A program made the translations under genes and the position numbers. A stretch of DNA of 64,000 bases from Metabacillus dongyingensis (lineage in GTDB: Bacteria; Bacillota; Bacilli; Bacillales; Bacillaceae): NCBI RefSeq assembly GCF_019933155.2, contig NZ_CP082944.1, positions 2,482,001-2,546,000 of the forward strand, in the 5' to 3' direction. A model generated the notes under the pieces. That model was not told the origin of the DNA and ran no database searches. It saw only the letters and a program-made list of their open reading frames with translations. Below, piece by piece: positions 53,556-61,587 of this stretch. Within the stretch, counting starts at the first letter, position 1, and each line of letters begins with the position of its first letter.

Positions 53556-54032
53556 ATGGTTGAATAGGTTCAACAAGCAGATGGAATTTGGCAATACATC
53601 GCTTTATTTTTAATATCAATATTGCCATTACTGGATGTTTTTTATATTATTCCAGTAGGAATTGTGTTGGAGATGTCACCTGTAGCCGTTGGGATTATTG
53701 CTTTTTTAGGAAATTTTATTATGGTTTTAGTCTTTGCAATGTTTTTTAGACAAATTTCTGAATGGCGTAAAAAACGGAGAGAAAAAAAGGGGAAATCAGA
53801 GCCTTCAAAAAGAGAAACTAGAGCCAGACATATTTGGGAGAAATATGGTCTCCCAGCGTTTGCTTTGCTTTCACCCTCGTTACTTGGAACAGATTTAGCT
53901 GCTTTAACAGCTATTTTGCTTGGTTCATCTAGAATTAGAGTAATTACTTGGATGGGAATCAGCTTAGTCATTTGGTCAATTCTTATGACAGTTGGCTCTG
54001 TTTATGGCCTTAAATACGTAAATTGGATTTAG
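53556..54032 (+). pseudogene. Small multidrug export protein family, with an in-frame TAG at codon 4
   Basis: From ATG 53556 the frame reads MVE, TAG, then VQQADGIWQYIALFLISILP and LLDVFYIIPVGIVLEMSPVA, continuing as a PF06695-type (small multidrug export) membrane protein through LLGTDLAALTAILLGSSR to YVNWI. CAAGGGG stands ten bases before the ATG. Without the TAG the protein would be about 158 residues. A restart at TTG 53622 (136 residues) has no ribosome-binding site and would cut the first helix. Confidence 0.6.
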
Positions 54033-54311
54033 CTGGGTGAGCTGCTAGAATCCGACTTAGGCCATCTGTTTTTGTAGAAAGCGAGAAAACTATATTATAG
54101 TTACTTTGCAAAAAAATTCTGCATTTTTTGTTCAGTAATAATCAAATTCTAGTAAATTAACAACTCGTAAAGGCCCTATAAAAAAGGTTCCTCTAGTCAA
54201 TTTAGACTGTTTGACATGTTGATATACATGTTTTTTTTCGTTTAGAAAGTATTTATATTCCTTGCTAGGGTGGTATGATCCTGAATTCCCGAAGGTATTC
54301 CCCCTTAGTTT

Positions 54312-54350
54312 AAAAAGGATCCACCGGTTTATAGGGTAGATCCTTTTTTC
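54312..54350. terminator. Bidirectional terminator-like hairpin
   Basis: AAAAAGGATC and GATCCTTTTTT pair around a 17-base loop. It could end the glyoxalase-type gene from the minus strand. Confidence 0.65.
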
Positions 54351-54474
54351 TTTAAGCCGACGTTCATTATCTTGTACTTTATTCTAATGCATTCAGCCGC
54401 ACAGTAAAATGCCCATGAGAAATTGGGATTAATGTATCCAACAAATACACCTGTTAATTCAATGACAGGAGAAT

Positions 54475-54876
54475 TTATAGGTTTTCGAAAAATCCTATTA
54501 GATTATTGTCGGGATCAGATACACCGAAATCACGTACTCCCCACCACTGGTCACTTAGTTTCGCATTTGGGTGCAAAATACCCAACGGCTGTATGTGTTG
54601 ATACAGTTAATCAACACCCTCTACTTCTATTCGACAACTAGCAGTTCCTGCAATAAACGATTCTGCACCTGAAACGACCGGTGTTGAGTTGCTGCGAGTA
54701 CGCCAGCTTTCATCACTGGCTTCCCAAAGATGGATAAGGCGAACATCATTATAAAGAAGCACCGCGAAACCACCCTCATGATAGCCCAGGGAAAAACCAA
54801 GCTTTTTACAATAAAAATCTATGCTTCGTTTAATATCTCTCACTGGTAAAGCTGGAATGGCTTGCAACATTTTCAT
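54475..54876 (-). pseudogene. Glyoxalase/bleomycin-resistance family protein with internal TAA
   Basis: From ATG 54876 the frame reads LQAIPALPVRDIKRSIDFYC, KKLGFSLGYHEGGFAVLLY and RIEVEGVD, then TAA at 54607-54609, and continues in the same frame with LYQHIQPLGILHP, DQWWGVRDFGVSDPDNNLIG and FFENL to the normal end at 54475. The full 133 codons match a VOC-fold resistance protein. A single base change (GAA to TAA) would explain the stop. The truncated product would lack metal ligand residues. Confidence 0.75.
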
Positions 54877-55179
54877 ATCCTAATTCCCCCTACATTACTA
54901 AACCATTTACAAATTTCAAATAAGTTATCTACATAAAATTTCTTCAAAAGAATCATATTTCCTTTTTTAAGAAACTTGATCCTTTAGTTCAATAAATCGT
55001 TAATTGATTTTGCTGAACTTTTGGGGAAAGTGTATAGATGGTATGAGTATCAACGCTAGGAAATATAATCTTAGCGTTTTTTTATTTTCTAAATATTGTT
55101 ATTTTATGGAACAATATTGAAATTTACTTCGTTATATAGGTTGAATACAGAGTGAATTTGAATAAAGGGGATGGTAACT
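54877..55179. other. Spacer with orphan terminator
   Basis: About 300 bases without an ORF. At 55052-55086 AACGCTA and TTAGCGTT form a hairpin with a T7 tail on the plus strand. No gene on that strand lies before it, so it could end a small RNA or be a relic. Confidence 0.5.
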
Positions 55180-56184
55180 GTGATTAAAAAAATGTTTATT
55201 CTTTTTATGTTATCTTTTCTTATGATTTTTAGTTTAGATTTGAGTTCTGCATCTGCAGCAGGAAGCAAATTCATCATCATCAACAAGAGCAATAATCAGC
55301 TTGCATATTATGAAAACAGTCAGCTGAAAAAAGTGTTTAGGGTGGGCACAGGCAGAAGTCAATCACTTACACCTGAAGGGAAATTTAAGATTGTGAATAA
55401 AATTGTGAACAGACCTTACTACAAGGACAACATTCCAGGTGGTGATCCGCGAAATCCTCTTGGCAACCGCTGGCTAGGATTAAATGCGAGGGGAACATAC
55501 GGTACAACGTATGCCATTCATGGCAATAACAATCCAAACTCAATTGGCGGATACGTTAGTAGCGGTTGTGTTCGAATGTTCGATAATGAAGTAGAATGGC
55601 TGTTCGGGCAAGTGCCGACCAACACACCAGTAATCATTACTTCTTCAGGTAAGTCATTTGATTCTATTGCTGCATCGTATGGATACAAAACGACTGCGAG
55701 TTCAGTATCACCTTCCATTCCTGCAATGAATAATGGCTCGATTCTGAAAAAAGGCAGCCGAGGTCCTGCAGTCGAAGAGCTGCAACGCAAACTTACTTCT
55801 CTTGGTTTTACCACCAAAGGTATTGATGGAGCGTTCGGAAATAATACAGATCAGGCAGTTCGCCAGTTTCAAAAATCCCTTCATTTAACAGTGGATGGTG
55901 TTGTTGGTCCAGCAACAAGAAAAGCACTAGATGGAACAAAGCCACCGACATCACCTGATAAACCATCCACGGGAACAGTCAGCGGTACTTTAAAAATGGG
56001 CAGTCGTGGAACCGGAGTAAAAACACTTCAAAGTACACTTACTGCAAAAGGCTACAACACTAAAGGTGTAGACGGAGTATTTGGTTCTAACACAGAAAAA
56101 GCAGTTCGTTCTTTCCAAAAATCTAAAAACCTATCTGTAGACGGTATCGTTGGTCCTGCTACGAAAAAAGCACTTGGGATATAA
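55180..56184 (+). CDS. Secreted L,D-transpeptidase with two peptidoglycan-binding domains
   Basis: It cross-links or edits peptidoglycan outside the cell. A signal peptide ends at SASA-A near 28. A YkuD domain follows, with HGNNNPNSIGGYVSSGCVRM (catalytic Cys in SSGCVRM, His upstream) near 110-130. Two PG_binding_1 repeats then occur, each with GSRGxxV-LQ, GIDGAFG or GVDGVFG, AVRQFQKS or AVRSFQKS, and VDGVVGPAT, joined by a Pro/Ser/Thr linker. GTG 55180 lies eight bases after AAAGGGG. A U-tailed hairpin follows. Confidence 0.9.
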   Translation: MIKKMFILFMLSFLMIFSLDLSSASAAGSKFIIINKSNNQLAYYENSQLKKVFRVGTGRSQSLTPEGKFKIVNKIVNRPYYKDNIPGGDPRNPLGNRWLGLNARGTYGTTYAIHGNNNPNSIGGYVSSGCVRMFDNEVEWLFGQVPTNTPVIITSSGKSFDSIAASYGYKTTASSVSPSIPAMNNGSILKKGSRGPAVEELQRKLTSLGFTTKGIDGAFGNNTDQAVRQFQKSLHLTVDGVVGPATRKALDGTKPPTSPDKPSTGTVSGTLKMGSRGTGVKTLQSTLTAKGYNTKGVDGVFGSNTEKAVRSFQKSKNLSVDGIVGPATKKALGI

Positions 56185-56188
56185 TTTT

Positions 56189-56231
56189 AAAAAACCTAGG
56201 CAGATGTCGAAATCACCTAGGTTTCTTTTAA
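56189..56231 (+). terminator. Terminator of the L,D-transpeptidase gene
   Basis: AAACCTAGG and CCTAGGTTT pair around a 15-base loop, followed by CTTTTAATTTTT. Confidence 0.8.
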
Positions 56232-56350
56232 TTTTTCATCCCTGAATAAATGTGATCGCATTTCTAAAAATGCTGCGGTTCCAGGTAGTTTAGACGTAAA
56301 TCTCTCAGCATCTACATACAATTTTGCCACACCTGAACGCGAAACATAAT
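56217..56350 (-). pseudogene. Unidentified gene remnant
   Basis: A 44-codon minus-strand frame between stops reads NYVSRSGVAKLYVDAERFTS, KLPGTAAFLEMRSHLF and RDEKLKET. The composition is coding-like, but there is no start or ribosome-binding site, and the stop lies inside the neighbouring terminator stem. I cannot name the parent gene. Confidence 0.35.
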
Positions 56351-56492
56351 TCTATAAACCAGCACTCACTTTCCTCTATTCCAGTCTTCCTCCCAAACAC
56401 CGCACTGTCTGTAAGCTTTACTTCCCTACTGATCTCGGCGACGTATTTGGGATTTTCACCCCTATAGAGAAGCTTGGTACTCTCTATTTATA

Positions 56493-56612
56493 GTCAGGAA
56501 AATGAGGATTACAACGTTAAAAATATCAAAAGACAAAAAAGTCTGATTTCTCAGTATTTTTAGTGAGGAATTAGGCTTTCGATATTCCGCAATCACGCCC
56601 GTTTGTTGAATT
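56493..56612 (+). repeat. Dispersed intergenic hairpin repeat, copy B
   Basis: It matches copy A at 46424 in order: GTCAGGAAAATG, TTACAACGTTAA, AAAAAAGTC then ATTTCTCAGTAT, a hairpin with TGATTTCTCA against TGAGGAATTA, and CGCCCGTTTGTTGAA. The hairpin bases have co-varied between the copies. Confidence 0.6.
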
Positions 56613-56623
56613 ATTTCTAAAGC

Positions 56624-58342
56624 TTATATAAGACATGCCCTGTTCCACTCGCATTCAAACTCCAAAAGCGACTGCTGACGCTTGCCTCTGTTATCGTTGA
56701 CCGCTTTTAACGCCACTTTGTATAATTCGTCGCCCAATCGCCATTTTTCGATTGACCTGTCTTTTTCCCTGCCAAACAGAGCAAACGCGGTAGCTCCCAT
56801 TAAATACACATTAGTTATTTCATCTATGGCTACACCGAGTGTAAATTCCTCCGGCGACATAAAGCGTGATGAACCCCACATTCTGCCCATCGTATTTATA
56901 TAGGGCATTTTAGAATAGAGATCAATATCACAAATAATGGTCTTTTTTGTGTCAAAGTCATACATAATACTGCCGTCATAAAAGTCAATGGCAATATACC
57001 CTTGCTTTATAATATGAATGTGAAAGTTCAGTATGTCGTTAAATACTTCAAGCCTTGTGCTGTCCGGCATCTGCAAGAACTTTTCTCTGGACAGCGGATA
57101 CATTCTGCCCATACACACGCCGTCTGTCCATTCAAAAATGACGGCAAACCCTCTGCCTATTTCCTCCGCTTTGATAAATCTTATCAAATTGGGGTGCGCT
57201 AAATCCTGATAAATCGGAACGGTGGATTTCAGACTTGCTATTGCATCTTCGGGTTTGCCGGAATATTGCTCTGTCGGTGCGCCGGCAAATTTTATAAAGT
57301 ATCTCTTATCACCGTTCTCTACGCCGAAGCAGATATTGCCCGAATCTTGATCGTCATAAATTTTAAAAATCTCACCATATTGCTCAATGAAAGAGATATC
57401 AAATGGAGATTTTAATTTGTATGGAATATTATTTATGTACTGTATATAAAAATCTGCTAAATACCAAGTCGGTACAGGATTATTCATGCCGTCAAACCAA
57501 GTTAGAACATCTTTTGCCTGATTTTTCATAACGGTAACTTCATCTTCACCGAAAGGGATTGCCCAATATATTGACGACAGCGTATTGCTGCTTATATAAA
57601 AAGCCAAAAGCGTGAAGAACTGCACAGGCGGTCTTCCGTTAAAATAACCGTTAAGCTGCCCTGTGGCAAAATGCGGACTGACAGCAGCACTCCACACAAT
57701 GCGGTTAAACTCTTCCCATGGGTCGCCGTAGTCAATACGGTTGAAATCGATTATGCTCAGTTCTCCTTCCGGCGAAATAATCATATTTCCCACATGATAA
57801 TCGCCGTGCTGAAAGCATTGCGGCCTGCCGTCAAGGAGGTGTCTGTTCGCCTCAACATAGGCGATGATTTTATCGTCACCATCTATTTTTATGCCACAGC
57901 CATTGTATTTTTTGGTTTTGTTGTCTGTTTTGCGGTTAAAAAGTGTTCCCCATTCTTCTTGCTCTTTTGGTGCAGGAATACTATGGATTTTCCTCAGTAT
58001 TCGCCCCGATTTTATACCGAGTACATATTGCTCGGTTTCAGTCATTTTTGGTAATACAATCTCCGCATCTTCACCGTCACACCATATTAAAAGCATGTAG
58101 ACACTTTTGCAGTTGTCGCACATACCAAAATCAACAGGCTGCGACATGGGTACACCGTATTCGGCTAACCGTTTCATCATTTCAAATTCGCTTTTCTTCT
58201 TGGCATACTCTGAAATATCGGCTATGCGGAGCAGCATTTTTTCGTTCGTCACGGTTTCAATATAGTATTTTTTGTCGCTCGACCAGCCTTTGTTTATCGG
58301 TTTGATTTTTTCAAATGTAGCATAGTTTTTTATATCGAACAT
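56624..58342 (-). CDS. Two-domain kinase: APH-like N-terminus fused to protein-kinase-like C-terminus
   Basis: A 572-residue cytosolic protein. Residues 1-300 form an APH-type kinase: catalytic loop FQHGDYHVGNM (Asp181, Asn186) and metal Asp199 in IIDFNRIDYGDPWEEF. Residues 320-572 form a second kinase-like domain: candidate Lys351 in YFIKFAG, YIAIDFYDGSIM (Asp453 in the HRD position, Ser458 where Asn is usual), CDIDLY as the DFG equivalent, and GSSRFMSPEE in place of GTxxYMAPE. AAAGGAGATAAAATC precedes the ATG. The two substrates are unknown. Its codons look more GC-rich than its neighbours', suggesting transfer. Confidence 0.75.
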   Translation of the reverse strand: MFDIKNYATFEKIKPINKGWSSDKKYYIETVTNEKMLLRIADISEYAKKKSEFEMMKRLAEYGVPMSQPVDFGMCDNCKSVYMLLIWCDGEDAEIVLPKMTETEQYVLGIKSGRILRKIHSIPAPKEQEEWGTLFNRKTDNKTKKYNGCGIKIDGDDKIIAYVEANRHLLDGRPQCFQHGDYHVGNMIISPEGELSIIDFNRIDYGDPWEEFNRIVWSAAVSPHFATGQLNGYFNGRPPVQFFTLLAFYISSNTLSSIYWAIPFGEDEVTVMKNQAKDVLTWFDGMNNPVPTWYLADFYIQYINNIPYKLKSPFDISFIEQYGEIFKIYDDQDSGNICFGVENGDKRYFIKFAGAPTEQYSGKPEDAIASLKSTVPIYQDLAHPNLIRFIKAEEIGRGFAVIFEWTDGVCMGRMYPLSREKFLQMPDSTRLEVFNDILNFHIHIIKQGYIAIDFYDGSIMYDFDTKKTIICDIDLYSKMPYINTMGRMWGSSRFMSPEEFTLGVAIDEITNVYLMGATAFALFGREKDRSIEKWRLGDELYKVALKAVNDNRGKRQQSLLEFECEWNRACLI

Positions 58343-58614
58343 GATTTTATCTCCTTTTCTTTATTCCACATAAATAATCCATCATTATTGCGCACACCGG
58401 CATTTATAACGGCATCATACACATCCAAACTGCTGATGATTTACCAAAACCGTATTCATCTCTGCTCTATAGTTCGTTATTAATGTTTAATATTGTATTG
58501 CGTATACTTGCTTCCGGGTTGCTGAAGATCAGAAATAGATCATATTAGCTGGTTTTGTTAGATCGAAGGCTATAGAAGCTTGCTCGCACTTATTAGGTCC
58601 GATTGTTGAATACT

Positions 58615-59010
58615 CTAAATGAAAGGTATTTCCTTTCCCTCTATTAGTGCTTTTAAATTTGCTAACGATTCATTGAATCCACCAGAATTGATTGTAACTC
58701 TGGTTCCATTGTTTTCCTCTTCTAACATAAAAGAAATAAGCAATTGTTGTGAATCCAAGTAAAGGGAAAATTCCCGATAAGGATTAATGACTTCAATTGT
58801 TAAAGACATAGTAAGCTTCTCTGTTAGATTATTATGAACACTAGGCATTAACGTAAAAAATACTTTCTCCCCTACATACAGATTGGGGATTTCCCAAGGT
58901 GAACCTGGAGCATACCATTGTGAGAGTTTATTCGCATCCGTTATAGCAGTCCAAACGGTTTCTTTTTCCCCATCAATCCAAACTGAACTTATCTCTTCTG
59001 CCTTACCCAT
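58615..59010 (-). CDS. SRPBCC (AHSA1-like) domain protein
   Basis: A 131-residue START-like protein: EEISSVWIDGEKETVWTAIT, ANKLSQWYAPGSPWEIPNL and VGEKVFF are typical. It probably binds a hydrophobic ligand. ATG 59010 follows AAAGGAGGAATAG; the upstream frame to 59037 lacks a site. Unlike the AHSA1 gene at 21178, no ArsR gene is adjacent. Confidence 0.8.
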   Translation of the reverse strand: MGKAEEISSVWIDGEKETVWTAITDANKLSQWYAPGSPWEIPNLYVGEKVFFTLMPSVHNNLTEKLTMSLTIEVINPYREFSLYLDSQQLLISFMLEEENNGTRVTINSGGFNESLANLKALIEGKEIPFI

Positions 59011-59175
59011 ATCTATTCCTCCTTTAATTTGTAGCAATTAATGGCTATAAATTAACTCCCTCAGAAATTAAATTCTTGTTAAATAACCTGGTCTAATACA
59101 CGAAAAGAGACACGTTCCTACATATAAGCGCTCTTTTGTAGAATAAGCTAATTATTCAATAAATTTTTTTAACTT

Positions 59176-59204
59176 TTGTTTTTTTTCCTAATTTTTGCTA
59201 TAAT
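59176..59204 (+). promoter_or_regulatory. Promoter with extended -10 in a gene-free region
   Basis: TTGTTT and TATAAT are 17 bases apart, with TGC directly before the -10 (extended TGn motif). It points to the transcript described at 59211. Confidence 0.5.
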
Positions 59205-59210
59205 TATATT

Positions 59211-59352
59211 AATGATAATATTAGATTTGGCCTTGCATTTATTGCATTCTCTCTGTATGTTTACATTCAATTGTTATGAGCCTCAGCACTCTTTGACTCT
59301 GTCACAATACTATTTTTTAAAAGCCTCGCATTTTTGCGAGGCTTTTTTAATT
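59211..59352 (+). ncRNA. Candidate small RNA of about 140 nt
   Basis: The extended -10 promoter at 59176-59204 is followed about 140 bases later by a strong terminator (AAAAGCCTCGCA, TTTTTGCGAGGCTTTTTT; 59321-59350). No ORF with a ribosome-binding site lies between them and the next gene starts 80 bases after the terminator. It matches no known family that I can see. Confidence 0.4.
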
Positions 59353-59433
59353 GTCTAAAGGGTACTGCCAACATTTTAGACAGGGAAAAAACTCACTTAT
59401 TTTTATATTAAATAAATTATTAGGGGTGTATAT

Positions 59434-59784
59434 ATGGAAATCTTACCATGCGAAGGGTGTAAAGGGTTGTGCTGCGGTCCAGTTCCTGTCACTGAAAGCG
59501 AATTTAAGAAAATAAAAAAGAAGATAAAATCAATGCCTACTAAAATGCGTTCGGAGCTAGAGAATCAAAAAAGATATTATGGAACATGTATTTTCTATGA
59601 TCTAAATAAAGATAGATGTGGAATACATTCGGTAAGACCTGAAATTTGTCGTATGTTTGGATATTACAAAGATCTAGTTTGTTTTCGGAAACCAGCATTA
59701 GCAACAAAAAACATAGATCAATCTGATAAAGAAAAACATGTTGGAATTTTAACGTTGGATTTTACATGGAAAGATTTGAAGTGA
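59434..59784 (+). CDS. YkgJ-family cysteine-cluster protein
   Basis: A 116-residue protein with the YkgJ metal-binding cysteine pattern: LPCEGCKGLCCGP at the N-terminus, GTCIFYDLNKDRCGIHSVRP and EICRMFGYY. It probably binds zinc or an iron-sulfur cluster; function unknown. AGGGGTG precedes the ATG. The stop codon TGA is exactly the first three bases of the following IS3 relic, so the original C-terminus may have been lost. Confidence 0.75.
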   Translation: MEILPCEGCKGLCCGPVPVTESEFKKIKKKIKSMPTKMRSELENQKRYYGTCIFYDLNKDRCGIHSVRPEICRMFGYYKDLVCFRKPALATKNIDQSDKEKHVGILTLDFTWKDLK

Positions 59785-60017
59785 ACCCAAAAAGTTAGAC
59801 ACTTTATTATTAGGCAACGGGTAGGGCATGAGTTCGGTATTCTGCCGGACTCATGCCTTTTAATTTTGCTTTTGGACCAATAGAATTAGCGATTCCATAA
59901 AAGATTCTACACCTGCTAGATATCTTTTAACGGCCATTATTTTTTCTTATTTTGAAAATTTAGCCATAGAAAAACTGCACCTCCAAATGTTAGATTATGT
60001 CTAACAATTGGGGTGCA
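59782..60017 (-). mobile_element. IS3-family relic 2, internally deleted
   Basis: The left end TGAACCCAAAAAGTTAGAC and the right end, which reads CTAACAATTGGGGTGCA on the plus strand, bound 236 bases. The minus strand reads MAKFSK, a stop, EKIMAVKRYLAGVESF and GIANSIG-like codons (OrfA start), then runs directly into KAKLKGMSPAEYRTHALPVA with stop (OrfB end). Nearly all of the transposase is deleted. Like relic 1 it has an extra end-like copy (CTGCACCTCCAAATGTTAGA) just inside the right end. Confidence 0.75.
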
Positions 60018-60080
60018 GTATATCTTTACTGTAGGGGTTTCGTATTCACATAATCAAGGACAGGTAGTCCTCATTAGGGG

Positions 60081-60971
60081 TTAGTTATTGCCTATCCCAT
60101 TATTAAATAGCGATTTTTTTTTCAGTACTAATTCTGCAGTAATTGGTAAATGATCAGATGCATTAGTGTTTATAACTTCCCCAGTCCTAATTTTGACATC
60201 TTCAGAAGTGAAAATATAGTCGATGCGACGATCCGGTTTATCTACAGGAATGGTAAAGTCATCATTTTGACCAAGTTCAGCAAATACGTCTTTATATTGT
60301 GCAGTCATCTTTAGAATTTCTGAACTTTCAGGTGTAGCATTGAAATCTCCTACAAAGATACTTGTTCCTTCTTTTTGTTTTGCAATGTCAAGTATCTCCC
60401 TGATTTGCAGATCCCTCTGTTCTGCTCTTTTATTGTCAAGATGCGTATTGTAAAAGTGAACATGGTTTCCTCTCACGTTAATCACAGTTTCCAAAAGACC
60501 GCGCTGTTCTGTAGGGTTTACTGGATATGGAATATTAGTGAGCAGATGATTTTCGGCAGAAAGGATAGGATATTTACTTATCACGGCCGTTCCGTATTGA
60601 CGGCGGTGTTCTCCTTCTTGTAAAGGTTCATAGTCAAGATTTGCAGCATATGCATAATGCATTCCTAAGTAATTTGCCAACCATTTCGCTTGATCTTCGA
60701 AATTACTGCGCTCTGAAAAATGATTATCTACTTCTTGCAAACCAATGATATCAGCATCCGACGTTTTAATAATCTCTGCAATTCTTTTCAAATCCAAAAT
60801 GGCATCTGTGCCCTCTCCATGATGAATATTATAAGCCATAACTTTAATGTCAGTCTCAATACCTCTTTCAAACATTGGTAGTTCTGTGGCATGAGTTTCA
60901 CTGCTGTAAGAGAACATAGGAATCATGGACAACAATAAAATAAAAGTGAAAATAAATAATTTTTTAAACAA
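60081..60971 (-). CDS. Secreted endonuclease/exonuclease/phosphatase-family protein
   Basis: About 296 residues with a signal peptide (to about residue 29). EEP-fold motifs: VMAYNIHHGEG, DIIGLQEVDNHFS, YNTHLDN, IFVGDFNATPESSEIL, RRIDYIFTS and NASDHLPITAEL. All catalytic residues (Asn, Glu, Asp/Asn, His) are present. It could hydrolyse phosphodiesters in lipids or nucleic acids outside the cell. TTG 60971 is chosen because AGAGGTG lies five bases upstream. Confidence 0.85.
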   Translation of the reverse strand: MFKKLFIFTFILLLSMIPMFSYSSETHATELPMFERGIETDIKVMAYNIHHGEGTDAILDLKRIAEIIKTSDADIIGLQEVDNHFSERSNFEDQAKWLANYLGMHYAYAANLDYEPLQEGEHRRQYGTAVISKYPILSAENHLLTNIPYPVNPTEQRGLLETVINVRGNHVHFYNTHLDNKRAEQRDLQIREILDIAKQKEGTSIFVGDFNATPESSEILKMTAQYKDVFAELGQNDDFTIPVDKPDRRIDYIFTSEDVKIRTGEVINTNASDHLPITAELVLKKKSLFNNGIGNN

Positions 60972-61129
60972 ACCTAACACCTCTCAAAGTTTTCTATTAA
61001 ACTATTTTTAGAGTATAAACAATTTTCATTGTCGAAAATGCCTAATTTGAGTTTACTGGCTTTCTTTTGGCCGATGATAATCAAAGCTAGATAAGAGATA
61101 ACACAACCAGCTTAATAAGGACTAAAACA

Positions 61130-61390
61130 CTAGCCTTCATTGGAAAAATCCTCGCATCGGATTTCACTAGGTGCCAAAGTCATCCGTTCTGCTTTCCATC
61201 AAACTCAGAAAAGATCTTTTGGGAAGAAGCTACTAGCCTTGCCGGATCCCCGGTGCGGCGGTCGACGTTTTCTACATTCGCTTTTATCCCTGTTACCTTT
61301 TCACACGGCTAAATGACTTCAGAATAACCAAGTCCATTACCTAGATTAAAAACTTCTGCTGATTTCTTCTCTTTTAACCAGTAGGTCACA
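61130..61390 (-). pseudogene. UDP-glucose 4-epimerase (galE) C-terminal relic
   Basis: The minus frame reads VTYWLKEKKSAEVFNLGNGL, GYSEVI, a stop, CEKVTGIKANVENVDRRTGD and PARLVASS, then another stop. EVFNLGNG and RRxGDPARLVA are the classic GalE C-terminal motifs. Two stops and loss of the N-terminal half show that it is dead. Confidence 0.65.
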
Positions 61391-61587
61391 CTTTTAATGT
61401 GTATCTTAACTTACTGGTTAATGAGATGATAAACTCGTTTTTTGGCATTTGTTCTACCCAACATTCCTATGTCATTTAATAACAAATTGGGGATCTTCAG
61501 AGTAGTGGCCACCTAGTCACCGTCTACACTAACCACAATTTTGTGTATGAAATAGAAAAAGTTAACGATCTTTGTTTTGAAATTGAA
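61391..61587. other. Non-coding spacer
   Basis: No ORF, repeat or clear hairpin terminator was found between the galE relic and the end of the metallophosphoesterase gene. Confidence 0.4.

Noticed and set aside
54423..54641. Plus-strand 72-codon frame
   Set aside because: It is the shadow of the second half of the VOC-family gene on the minus strand, which has real family motifs.
59176..59358. 60-codon plus-strand frame over the small-RNA candidate
   Set aside because: It begins inside the promoter, has no ribosome-binding site and runs through the terminator stem.
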